64,000 bases of DNA from assembly GCF_026626635.1 (NCBI RefSeq), contig NZ_JAPNKA010000001.1, forward strand, positions 8,804,001 to 8,868,000, in the 5' to 3' direction. Below the pieces are notes generated by a model. The model saw only the letters and a list, made by a program, of their open reading frames with translations, had not been told where the DNA came from and ran no database searches. Position numbers and translations under genes: made by a program. Shown one piece after another: positions 27,288 through 34,880 of the stretch. The stretch comes from Archangium lansingense (GTDB lineage Bacteria > Myxococcota > Myxococcia > Myxococcales > Myxococcaceae). The first letter of the stretch is position 1. Each line of letters opens with the position of its first letter.

Positions 27288-28048
27288 GTGCGCTCGTCTG
27301 TGCCCTGTCGCTGGTGCTGTTGGGTTCTGCTCCCGTGGAGGTGCCACGCGGAATGCTCTTCGAGGCCGCGCCCGAGCGACTGGATGCGCGCGTGGGCGAG
27401 TGGGTGACGTACCAGACGGAGGGAGGCCCTCAGCAGGGCTTCCTGCGGCTGGCCGTCGTCGCCGAGCAAAAGGACTCCCAGGGCCGGGACGCGGTGTGGG
27501 TGGAGTTGGAGCTCGGCCAGCACTCGGAGCTGAAGGCCCCGCTGGCGCAGTTCCTCCTGCTGGTGGCCCGCGACACAGGGCTGCGCGCGGAGGGCGTCTC
27601 CCGGCTGTTCGTCACCCAGGGCTTCGAGAAACTCCAAGAGGTGGATACCGCCGCCCTGCCCTTCTTCCTCGGCACGCCTGGAAAGCAGCCGACACAGCTG
27701 ACCGCAGGTCAGGGTTCCACCGTGCGCCGAGGCCCTTCCACGCGCCTCATGACGCTCGCAGGCACGGTGACAGCCGAGCCCCTCGAGGTCCTCCACCGCC
27801 AGCTCGTCCTCAAACGCTACTGGGTCAGCCGGGAAGTCCCCATCCTGCGCCTGGCCAGGCTCGAGTTCCCCCCCATCCGCTACTCGCTGGAGGTGCGCGA
27901 CTACGGCCTGGACGCCCGGCCCCGCCTGGTTCCTCCCGCCCCCAGTGACAAGAAGATCACCCTGGAACCGGTCAGCAACCTTCCCCCCCACTTCCAACCC
28001 AGGCCACAGTCTGGTACCGCTTGGGGTACGGAGGACAACCGCCCATGA
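27284..28048 (+). CDS. exported protein of unknown function in Tad-like operon
   Basis: A 254-residue protein starting at ATG 27284, which overlaps the previous stop (ATGA). It has an N-terminal signal peptide (LVCALSLVLLGSAPVE) and a beta-rich body (WVTYQTEGG, AVWVELELGQHSELK). No family was recognised. It ends in a four-base overlap with the small Flp-type pilin gene. Its coupling to both neighbours supports a role in assembly or stabilisation of the apparatus. Confidence 0.7.
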   Translation: MSALVCALSLVLLGSAPVEVPRGMLFEAAPERLDARVGEWVTYQTEGGPQQGFLRLAVVAEQKDSQGRDAVWVELELGQHSELKAPLAQFLLLVARDTGLRAEGVSRLFVTQGFEKLQEVDTAALPFFLGTPGKQPTQLTAGQGSTVRRGPSTRLMTLAGTVTAEPLEVLHRQLVLKRYWVSREVPILRLARLEFPPIRYSLEVRDYGLDARPRLVPPAPSDKKITLEPVSNLPPHFQPRPQSGTAWGTEDNRP

Positions 28049-28272
28049 AGACCCACACGCCTCGCTCCCAGCTCCGTCGCCGTCACCGCCGCGGACAGGC
28101 CATGGTGGAGTACTCCTTCATCAACTGGATCCTCGTCCTCATGCTCATCGTCACGTTCAGCGTCGACTTCGGCAGCGGGGACCAGAAGATGAACGTCATC
28201 GACGCCTTCCTGCGCGCGTACCAGGTTTATTACGACTCGTTCTATTTCGTGCTGAACCTGCCGTTCCCGTGA
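28045..28272 (+). CDS. small Flp-type (type IVb) prepilin
   Basis: A 75-residue protein: a basic leader (about 18 residues, ending RRRHRRG), then QAMVEYSFINWILVLMLIV and a short polar tail. The junction G-QAMVEY matches the Flp prepilin cleavage signature GxxxxEY exactly, with Glu at +5 and Tyr at +6, and the overall size is right for a major Flp pilin. Start ATG 28045 overlaps the preceding stop (ATGA), and its own stop overlaps the next GTG. A prepilin peptidase is not in the window. Confidence 0.8.
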   Translation: MKTHTPRSQLRRRHRRGQAMVEYSFINWILVLMLIVTFSVDFGSGDQKMNVIDAFLRAYQVYYDSFYFVLNLPFP

Positions 28273-28976
28273 AGCCATCCTCCGCCGCGCGGCAGCCCTC
28301 CCCGCTCCCGCTCCGTGTCCTCCACGGGCTCGTCTTCGGGGGCTTCACCGCCATGTGCCTCGCGGCTGGCTCGCCAGAGCTGGTGCACCTGGTCCGCTCC
28401 CAGCTCCAGCCCTTCCACTCCGGACCCCCTCCCCGTCTAGAGCTGGTGCTGCCGGTGGTCGCGGCGCTCGTGGGCCTGACGGTCGTGCTGGTGCAGAGCG
28501 CCCGCGGGCGCAGCGCTCGGCTGTTCTGGTCCCTGCTCATCCTCGGCGCCCTGGTGCTTACTCTCTGGGGCCAGCACGAGGGTCTCGTGGCGGGACGGAC
28601 CGCCGACTCGGCGAATGTGAAGATCCTCCAGCTGGCGCAGGCGCTCCACGAAAGGAGCGTCAACACACTGCGGACCCAGGGGGCTGTCTCCGAAGACGTG
28701 GGCTCCTGGCAGGCGGCGCTGGAGCAGCTCTCCCAGGGACAGCCCTCTCCCGTGCGTACTCGCTCGTTCGAGCCGCTGCCCTTCCGCATTCAGAAAGTGG
28801 ACTCGCCGGAGGCTCTGCCCCCAGAGGCTCCTCCCGGAACGCTGCTCCTCTATGTGATGGCAGGAGGCGTGGCCTATGAGCTCCACCCCGTGGGGGTGTC
28901 GCCCTCGGGAGAGCCCTGGCGGCTGAGAGATTCCAAGGGTGAGGCCCTCGTCTTCCGGGGTGCCTTCAATCCGTGA
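28269..28976 (+). CDS. membrane protein of unknown function, last gene of Tad-like operon
   Basis: A 235-residue protein starting at GTG 28269 in a four-base overlap with the pilin stop. It has three hydrophobic segments near residues 17-33, 57-75 and 86-100, followed by an alpha/beta soluble domain of about 130 residues. No family was recognised. A strong terminator hairpin lies 64 bases downstream, so this gene closes the operon. Confidence 0.65.
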   Translation: MKPSSAARQPSPLPLRVLHGLVFGGFTAMCLAAGSPELVHLVRSQLQPFHSGPPPRLELVLPVVAALVGLTVVLVQSARGRSARLFWSLLILGALVLTLWGQHEGLVAGRTADSANVKILQLAQALHERSVNTLRTQGAVSEDVGSWQAALEQLSQGQPSPVRTRSFEPLPFRIQKVDSPEALPPEAPPGTLLLYVMAGGVAYELHPVGVSPSGEPWRLRDSKGEALVFRGAFNP

Positions 28977-29039
28977 CTCAGTGAGCAGGAGCCGCGGGGA
29001 CACGGGTAGCTGGCACGGGCGCGGATACCCTCACCCCGA

Positions 29040-29069
29040 CCCTCTCCCGAGGGGAGAGGGAGGGTTTTT
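29040..29069 (+). terminator. intrinsic-type terminator of the Tad-like operon
   Basis: A perfect 9-bp stem CCCTCTCCC/GGGAGAGGG (29040-29048 and 29052-29060) with a GAG loop is followed by AGGG and five T. It also belongs to a short repeat seen again at 42630-42662. Confidence 0.65.
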
Positions 29070-29109
29070 CCGGCTCACTTCATGAGGGAGGGTTTTTCCA
29101 GCTCACTTC
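29056..29109. repeat. 26-bp direct duplication overlapping a stop codon
   Basis: Two copies of a 26-bp unit (29056-29081 and 29084-29109), differing at one position and separated by two bases. The right copy contains the TGA stop and last codons of the anti-sigma gene. The left copy repeats them outside the gene and also supplies the arm and T-run of the terminator. Confidence 0.75.
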
Positions 29110-30554
29110 TTGGCGGGGGACGCATCCTTGGCGTCGCTGTCGGCCTCGCCCGCGGGAGACTGGAACTCATCATCCAGAAGGCTCTGCGCCTTGCGCGCCG
29201 CGCTCGAGCCAGGCGCCACCGCCACCACTTCCCGGCAGACCCCGATAGCGATCTGCCGACGGCCCAGCGCGAACTCAGCCTCACACAGCCGGGACAGCAC
29301 CTCCACCTGCTGCGAGCCCCGGACTCCGGCGGACAACGCCGCTCGCAGGAAGGTCACCTCTTGCGCCCAGTCGCCCGAGCGGTTGGCCACATCCGCCTGC
29401 TTCATGAGCTCCGCTGCCGAGAGAGTGCGTCTCTGGACGGGTCTCTCGGTAGACATCTGTTCCGCTTCGCTCTTCTTGGACTCTGGTTTCTCCGCCCGCG
29501 CGACCGGCCCGGACGTAGCAGGGGCAGGCTGATACTGGGCAGCAGGTGGTGGCGGCGGCGCGGCATTGGCCGCCTGGGCGCGCCCGGGTGCTCCCTGCGC
29601 GTACGCGTCATCCTCCGCGGAGTCCTTGCTCGCCATCGAGGCCGATGGACGCGAAGCGGAGCCACGAACCGTCTGCTGCGGCTCGGGTGGCGCGGACTGC
29701 GCGACCTGGGGCTCCGCGGGACTGCCGTACTCGGCGGCGAGGTCCGCCCCGGCCAGGGCGTCCGAAGCAGGCTCGGCACGCGAAGCCGTCGACACGGCGG
29801 GCAGGCTCTTGCCACCTATCGCATCGCGCTTGCTCTTGGACTCCTTGGTGGCCATCCCCTCGGAAGCGCCCGCTTCGTCGTCGCTGTATGCGACGTTCTT
29901 GTCCGGGAAGCCGCCAGCGCTGCCCGCCCCGATGTTGGACCAATCCTCCCGTAGGCGAATCCCCTTCTTCGAAGGTGCCTTGGGCATGGGCTTGGTGGGC
30001 ACCGCGGCGCGTATCTCCTCGTCCATCTGCGCGTGCACCTTGCCGATGTCAGCGGGGACTGGAGCAGTGGCAGGCACAGGCATAGGCACAGGCTCGGCGG
30101 AAGCAGGTGCGGCCTCCGCCATCACCGGCTTCGCTCCGCGACCAGGCGCCTTCTCCCGCGGAGCCTCCTGCTTCAGGGTGAGCGCGGCCGGACTGAGGTC
30201 CACCTCGCGATTCACCTGGACCACCACCACACCAAAGACGCTCAGGGCCGCCACACCCAACGCGGGCGCCAGCAGGCGGCGCCACCAGCGAGGTGCCGGC
30301 TCGGGACCCGCAGCGGCCCGGCGCGCGGACTGCTGCGCGTACGCCAGCAGGGACTCCAGCCCCGCGTCCGACGCGGGCTCCAGCGGCAGTCGGGACATGC
30401 TGGCGCGCACGCCCCGGATACCGTCCAGCGCCTCCGAGCAGCGCGAGCAGCCGTGCACATGCTGCTCCACAATTTGGGCCTCGGTGGGCGGGAGCTCGCC
30501 ATAGGCGAAGTCCAACAGCCGATCCTCGTGTGCGTGGGCACCCTGGGTCTTCAT
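29103..30554 (-). CDS. zinc-finger anti-sigma factor with TPR-like C terminus
   Basis: A 483-residue protein. The N terminus holds a zf-HC2 anti-sigma domain (HEDRLLDFAYGELPP, HVHGCSRC giving HxxxCxxC). A transmembrane helix follows at about residue 100-120 (LLAPALGVAALSVFGVVVV), then a long Pro/Ala/Ser-rich periplasmic stretch, and a TPR-like helical end (VEVLSRLCEAEFALGRR). It overlaps the ECF sigma gene by four bases (ATGA), the usual arrangement for a sigma/anti-sigma pair in which the membrane protein holds the sigma factor until a signal arrives. Confidence 0.88.
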   Translation of the reverse strand: MKTQGAHAHEDRLLDFAYGELPPTEAQIVEQHVHGCSRCSEALDGIRGVRASMSRLPLEPASDAGLESLLAYAQQSARRAAAGPEPAPRWWRRLLAPALGVAALSVFGVVVVQVNREVDLSPAALTLKQEAPREKAPGRGAKPVMAEAAPASAEPVPMPVPATAPVPADIGKVHAQMDEEIRAAVPTKPMPKAPSKKGIRLREDWSNIGAGSAGGFPDKNVAYSDDEAGASEGMATKESKSKRDAIGGKSLPAVSTASRAEPASDALAGADLAAEYGSPAEPQVAQSAPPEPQQTVRGSASRPSASMASKDSAEDDAYAQGAPGRAQAANAAPPPPPAAQYQPAPATSGPVARAEKPESKKSEAEQMSTERPVQRRTLSAAELMKQADVANRSGDWAQEVTFLRAALSAGVRGSQQVEVLSRLCEAEFALGRRQIAIGVCREVVAVAPGSSAARKAQSLLDDEFQSPAGEADSDAKDASPAKK

Positions 30555-31183
30555 CCCGCCACCGTCCTTCCGTCCTCGGCCAGGTCGCCGTCCACTCCGA
30601 GCTCGGCCAGGCGCCGGCGCAGGCCCTCGAGGGCATAGCGCATGCGGCTCTTCACCGTGTTCTCGGATACCGCTGTCACCTCGGCGATCTCCTTGAAGGG
30701 GATGCCGCTGTACTCGCGCAGGACGAACACCTCGCGCTGCTCCTCCGGGAGGCTGGCCAGCGCCCGCTCCAGCAGGGGCCGCACGCGGGCGTTGTAGGCG
30801 CCACGCTCAGGGTTCACGCCCTCATCGGGAAGGGCCTCACCCAGGGGTCGGCCCTCGTCGCCCTCGGCACCCGCGGTGGGCGCCTCCAGCGAGGCCGCCT
30901 GCCGGTAGCTCTCTTTGCGCGCGCTGTCCACGCAGAGGTTCCTCGCAATCGTGTAGACCCAGGTGGTGAACTTCGCCTTCGCCTCGTACTCCGGGGCGCT
31001 GCGCACCACTTTCAGCCACGTCTCCTGAAGCACGTCTTCCGCCCGCGCACGGTGGCCGGTGAAACGAAGGATGAAGTTGAACACCGATGTCCGGTGCCTG
31101 CGCACCAGCACCTCGAACGCACGAGCATCCCCCGCCCGGAAGGCGAGCATCAGCCGTTCGTCTGAGGTCTCCGGTCCCACCAC
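30551..31183 (-). CDS. ECF-type RNA polymerase sigma factor
   Basis: A 210-residue group IV sigma factor. Region 2 is VFNFILRFTGHRARAEDVLQ through KFTTWVYTIARNLCVD, and region 4 is LPEEQREVFVLREYSGIPF with the helix-turn-helix EIAEVTAVSENTVKSRM. Start is one of two adjacent GTG codons (31183 or 31180) after GGGGGAG. It is translationally coupled to its anti-sigma factor. Target promoters cannot be stated from the window. Confidence 0.92.
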   Translation of the reverse strand: MVGPETSDERLMLAFRAGDARAFEVLVRRHRTSVFNFILRFTGHRARAEDVLQETWLKVVRSAPEYEAKAKFTTWVYTIARNLCVDSARKESYRQAASLEAPTAGAEGDEGRPLGEALPDEGVNPERGAYNARVRPLLERALASLPEEQREVFVLREYSGIPFKEIAEVTAVSENTVKSRMRYALEGLRRRLAELGVDGDLAEDGRTVAG

Positions 31184-31223
31184 TCCCCCGTTTCCAGGGC
31201 CCTGTGCCTATCCTCACCCCTCC

Positions 31224-31240
31224 CGCCCGATTAACGGGCG
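31224..31240. promoter_or_regulatory. short palindrome upstream of the ECF sigma gene
   Basis: CGCCCG-ATTAA-CGGGCG is a perfect 6-bp inverted repeat with a 5-base A+T spacer, about 40 bases upstream of the sigma factor start. It could be an operator or an RNA hairpin. The rest of 31184-31388 shows no gene. Confidence 0.3.
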
Positions 31241-31388
31241 AAGGGGGATTCGGGTCTACCCGATTTTGGCCCTCTGTAAGTGGCGAGAATGACAGGGAGC
31301 ACGGGCTCTGTCATCAGGTCAGGCGCGCTCGCCCGTCCCGACAGGAGGGGCCCGCGCGAACCAGAGCAGGGCGAGCAGCCGAGCGAAC

Positions 31389-33257
31389 TCACGGTCCAAC
31401 CAGTGCACGCATGAGGGCCCGGTAGAGGCGCCAGAGCGGGCCCTGGCCCCGGCCGGACTTCGGCGGAAATGCCCGCGTGTCCATCTCCGGAAGGAACGCC
31501 GCGCCCCGGCCGCTGGCGAACTGCCAGACGGGAATCGAGAGCAGCCCCATCAGTGCGTGCAGTTCTGTCTGGTACGGGGCACGGAACCCGGGGATGGGCT
31601 CGTCGGGGCCTAGCACCCGGGTCGCGCCTTGCGGGTCACCGAACCAGTCGCACGCCAGCCGGAGGAGCGGGGACTGAAGAGGCTCGCCTCCCCCGAGGTG
31701 ACGCGTTGCGATGAGATCCACGGCCAGCGCGTCCGCGCCCGCGTAGAGGCGCCGAGGCACGGGGGGCCGTCTGGAGCCGAGGATTCCGACCAGCCCATCC
31801 GCTGCGTGCTCGAAGGCGTCGATGACCGCGAAGTGTGGAGGGAAGTCGAGCAGGGGCATGAGCAGCGCTGTTTCGCGGCTGGCGAACCGCTCGGCGAAGA
31901 GGAACTCGTCGAAGCGGGCGCCCACCCCCTGAAGGGTGGCGATGGAGAGGTGCGTGAGATCGACGGGATGGCTCCGGGCCTTGGAGAACACGATGCGAAG
32001 GTCCGCGTCCCTCCAGGAGCGAGCGATCGTCGACTGCGCCATGCCGCGGCTGTAGTCATGCGGCACCTGCTCGGCTTCGAGATCGACGATGCGATAGGCG
32101 GGCGAGGTGAAGCCGAAGTAGCGCGCGACCTCGTGGACGCCCCGCTCGTCGAAGAAGCGGTCGTAGAGGTTCCCGGCATCGGCGACGGCGATGTCCTGAA
32201 TGCCCAGCTCGCGAAGTCTCAGCGCCAGGGCCTCGACGAGCTCCGGGTCTGTGATGTTGGAGCGGTCGTCGCGGTGATAGCCCAGCATGAAGCTGACGCG
32301 CACGAGGACTCGAAGGGACGAGACCGGCCGCCCCACCGCCTCGGCCCTGGCACGGACCACGTCTATGAGACCAGCGTCCTCCACGGCCCGGCGGAGCGCG
32401 TCCTGCTTGGACTCCCCGGCTGGCGACACCTGGACGACGACGCGCCCCCCTCGTCCCACGGGGTGTAAGCGGAGGGGGTCCGAGCGAAGTGCACGAGGCA
32501 GGAACAGCTCGTCGGCTCGGCCCACCTCAGAGACCAGTGAGCCCGTGAGTGCAAGGACCGCATCACCCTCACTGAGCGTCTCCATGAGCGCGCGGAAGAT
32601 GCGGGCGTGCTTGTCCTCGTCGGAGTGCATGCGCGAGAACCAGGTGCTCGCATCCGGAGGAAGCCCCGGCACCCGGGCGGCGACCTGGGCGATCCTCCTC
32701 CACCCGAGCGCGGCGCTCTCCTCCGCGTCCACCTGGAGCGCGCAATACTCGCGGAGCGTGAGCCGCCGGAGCTTGTGGCGCATGGGCCTCGGCACCTTGC
32801 CGCCCAGCCTTCCCAGGAGCATGACGAAGGACGCAATGAGCGTGGAGATGGGCGCGCGGGAGAACGACGTGTGGTGACGGACGGCGATGGCCCAGCCGGC
32901 GAGCGCGCCCGCGACATGTGAGAACCACGTGGCCACCCGGACGCGTACGGAGCCGATCCGAAGCAGCATGCCGCGCGTATAGGTGGCGTGCATCTCCTCG
33001 TCTCGCCAGGCCCAGGCAAGGGCCTGACGCATGAGGGCACGACTGTTCTCGGGCATGGCCACGGACGCGAGGCGCTCGCGCATCACCTCATCGCGGTACG
33101 CCACCGCGACGATGCGCTCGCGCTCGAGGGCGAGCAGCAGCAACGCGCGGAGTTCCTCGGTAGGCCGTCCACGAAACCGCTCCGCCCACGCGTCGAGCTT
33201 TCGCTGGAACTCCCCCGCGACCGTCTCAGTGCGCGAGGTCTCCTCGCCCTTCGTCAT
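31389..33257 (-). CDS. ferritin-like diiron domain fused to DUF362 domain
   Basis: A 622-residue protein starting at ATG 33257. Residues about 40-225 look like a four-helix ferritin-like domain: Glu in YRDE (57), ExxH at 87-90 (EEMH), Glu in DAEES (179/180) and ExxH at 214-217 (EDKH). This is the full set of ligands for a diiron carboxylate site. Residues about 255-570 match DUF362 (VLVRVSFMLGYHRDD, DPELVEALALRLRELG, IVFSKARSHP). DUF362 proteins are often redox-linked with ferredoxin domains, but none is present here. Further upstream in-frame sequence lacks protein-like composition and was not included. Function is unknown. Confidence 0.75.
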   Translation of the reverse strand: MTKGEETSRTETVAGEFQRKLDAWAERFRGRPTEELRALLLLALERERIVAVAYRDEVMRERLASVAMPENSRALMRQALAWAWRDEEMHATYTRGMLLRIGSVRVRVATWFSHVAGALAGWAIAVRHHTSFSRAPISTLIASFVMLLGRLGGKVPRPMRHKLRRLTLREYCALQVDAEESAALGWRRIAQVAARVPGLPPDASTWFSRMHSDEDKHARIFRALMETLSEGDAVLALTGSLVSEVGRADELFLPRALRSDPLRLHPVGRGGRVVVQVSPAGESKQDALRRAVEDAGLIDVVRARAEAVGRPVSSLRVLVRVSFMLGYHRDDRSNITDPELVEALALRLRELGIQDIAVADAGNLYDRFFDERGVHEVARYFGFTSPAYRIVDLEAEQVPHDYSRGMAQSTIARSWRDADLRIVFSKARSHPVDLTHLSIATLQGVGARFDEFLFAERFASRETALLMPLLDFPPHFAVIDAFEHAADGLVGILGSRRPPVPRRLYAGADALAVDLIATRHLGGGEPLQSPLLRLACDWFGDPQGATRVLGPDEPIPGFRAPYQTELHALMGLLSIPVWQFASGRGAAFLPEMDTRAFPPKSGRGQGPLWRLYRALMRALVGP

Positions 33258-33272
33258 TGGCGCGCACTCTAG

Positions 33273-33416
33273 ACCCAGCCAACGCGATGCGCGTGGGTGG
33301 ATGACACCGAGCACAACGACGAGCAGACGAGCACCGCCAGCTTCTCGCTCGATGGGACATATGTGGCCTGGGGCCAGGGCGATTACACCATAGGGCTCTG
33401 GGCCATCGCGGACTGA
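33273..33416 (+). pseudogene. remnant of a WD40-repeat gene
   Basis: The short plus-strand frame ending in TGA at 33414-33416 encodes SFSLDGTYVAWGQGDYTIGLW, which matches the last blade of a WD40 propeller (FSPDGxxLAxGxxDxTIxLW), followed by AIAD and a stop. Upstream in frame there is a stop at 33270-33272 and no further blade. It appears to be the 3' scrap of a lost gene. Confidence 0.5.
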
Positions 33417-33439
33417 AGCCACGGCCCCGCGTCCCGGGC

Positions 33440-33847
33440 CTACCGGTCTCCCTGCCCTTTGTACGTCATGAGCAGGACGGGGAGCGCGACCACGGCTACC
33501 AGGGCGGCCTGCCATACCAGCACCGCGGGCAGGGGCTTCTGGAGGTGGATGAACAACGAGCGGCCCAGGGCCACGCCGAGCAGCACTCCCGTGAGGGTTC
33601 GCACCGCGTTGGAGCCACCGGTCGGACGGAAGCGACCCACCGCCCAGTCCACGAGCGCCGGCAAGGTGAGGCCGAGCACCACCGGCACGTCCCAGTCCCA
33701 CGATAGGGGCGCTCGCACCTTGAAGAGGCCCACCATCACGGCCAGCAGCACCGGGTACGTCCCCAGACAGCGCGCGCACACTCGCACGCCGCCGAGCAGG
33801 TACGTCCGGTTGTACTCCTCCTCATGGTGATGGCTGAGCCAGAACAC
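33440..33847 (-). CDS. DUF2085 membrane protein
   Basis: A 135-residue protein starting at GTG 33847, two bases after the stop of the peptide-transporter ATPase gene. It opens with FWLSHHHEEEYNRTYLLGG and the DUF2085 hallmark VRVCARCLGTYP, followed by four membrane segments. DUF2085 proteins carry a His/Cys-rich N terminus that may bind a metal. Their role is unknown. A longer upstream form would run into the transporter gene in another frame. Confidence 0.75.
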   Translation of the reverse strand: MFWLSHHHEEEYNRTYLLGGVRVCARCLGTYPVLLAVMVGLFKVRAPLSWDWDVPVVLGLTLPALVDWAVGRFRPTGGSNAVRTLTGVLLGVALGRSLFIHLQKPLPAVLVWQAALVAVVALPVLLMTYKGQGDR

Positions 33848-33848
33848 C

Positions 33849-34880
33849 CTACCCTCCCACGCTCTGGGGCGCGCCCGCGTCCGGCCCGGCTGGAGTGACC
33901 TTCCGCGCCTCATCCTCTACCAGGAAGCACGCGGCGGTGTGTCCGTTGCCCAGTGCATACAGAGGCGGCGTCTCGCGCCGGCACCGCTCCATGGCGTACG
34001 GGCAGCGCGGGTGGAATGGGCACCCGGGCGGCGGCGCGAGCGGAGACGGCACGTCGCCCTGAAGGATGATGCGCGTCCGCTTGCGCTCGGGGTCCGGCAC
34101 TGGCACCGCCGACAGCAGCGCCTGGGTGTACGGGTGGCGCGGCTTCCGGTAGAGGTCCGCCGCGTCCGCCAGCTCCACGATGCGGCCCAGGTACATCACC
34201 GCCACCCGGGTGGACACGTACTCGACGATCTTCAGGTCGTGCGCGATGAAGATGTACGTCAGCCCCAGCTCACGCTGCAGGTCCACCAGCAGGTTGACGA
34301 TCTGCGCCTGGATGGAGACATCGAGCGCGCTGATGGGCTCGTCGGCGACCACCAGGTCCGGCCGCAGGGCGATGGCTCGGGCAATCCCAATGCGCTGGCG
34401 CTGCCCTCCCGAGAACTCACTCGGATAGCGGCCCAGTGCATCGCGCGGCAGGCCCATCAGGTCCAACAGCTCGGCCACCTTCGCCTCGCGCTCCCGGCCG
34501 CGCTCCAGCCCGTGGATGGCGAAGGGCTCGCCCAGGATGTCCCGCACCGTCATGCGCGGGTTGAGCGAGGCGTACGGATCCTGGAAGACAAGCTGCATCC
34601 GCCGCCGCAGGGGGCGCAGTTCGCGCTGGGACAGACCCGTCAGCTCACGGCCCTCGAAGCGGATGGAGCCCGCCGTCGGTTCCACGAGCCGCAGCAGCGT
34701 GCGCCCGAGGGTGCTCTTGCCGCAGCCACTCTCCCCCACCAGGCCGAGCGTCTCGCCACGCCGCACCTCGAAGCCCACCCCATCCACCGCCTTCACCGTG
34801 CCCCGCACGCGCCCCAGCAACCCCCCGCGTACCGGGAAGTGCGTCTTCAGCTCGCGGACCTGCAACAGGGGCTCGGTCAT
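33849..34880 (-). CDS. oligopeptide/dipeptide ABC transporter ATP-binding protein (DppF/OppF type)
   Basis: A 343-residue ABC ATPase starting MTEPLLQVRELKTHFPVRGG. Walker A is GESGCGKST, signature is SGGQRQRIGIARA, Walker B is LVVADEPISALD, and the C-terminal oligo_HPY region contains PPGCPFHPRCPYA. It overlaps the upstream DppD-type gene by four bases. The pair energises peptide (or nickel) import, but no permease or binding protein gene is nearby. Confidence 0.9.
   Translation of the reverse strand: MTEPLLQVRELKTHFPVRGGLLGRVRGTVKAVDGVGFEVRRGETLGLVGESGCGKSTLGRTLLRLVEPTAGSIRFEGRELTGLSQRELRPLRRRMQLVFQDPYASLNPRMTVRDILGEPFAIHGLERGREREAKVAELLDLMGLPRDALGRYPSEFSGGQRQRIGIARAIALRPDLVVADEPISALDVSIQAQIVNLLVDLQRELGLTYIFIAHDLKIVEYVSTRVAVMYLGRIVELADAADLYRKPRHPYTQALLSAVPVPDPERKRTRIILQGDVPSPLAPPPGCPFHPRCPYAMERCRRETPPLYALGNGHTAACFLVEDEARKVTPAGPDAGAPQSVGG

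Noticed and set aside
33258..33779. Upstream extension of the ferritin-like/DUF362 gene
   Set aside because: The extra residues are Gly/Arg/Pro/Ala-rich without similarity and run across the WD40 remnant and DUF2085 gene; ATG 33257 gives a natural N terminus.
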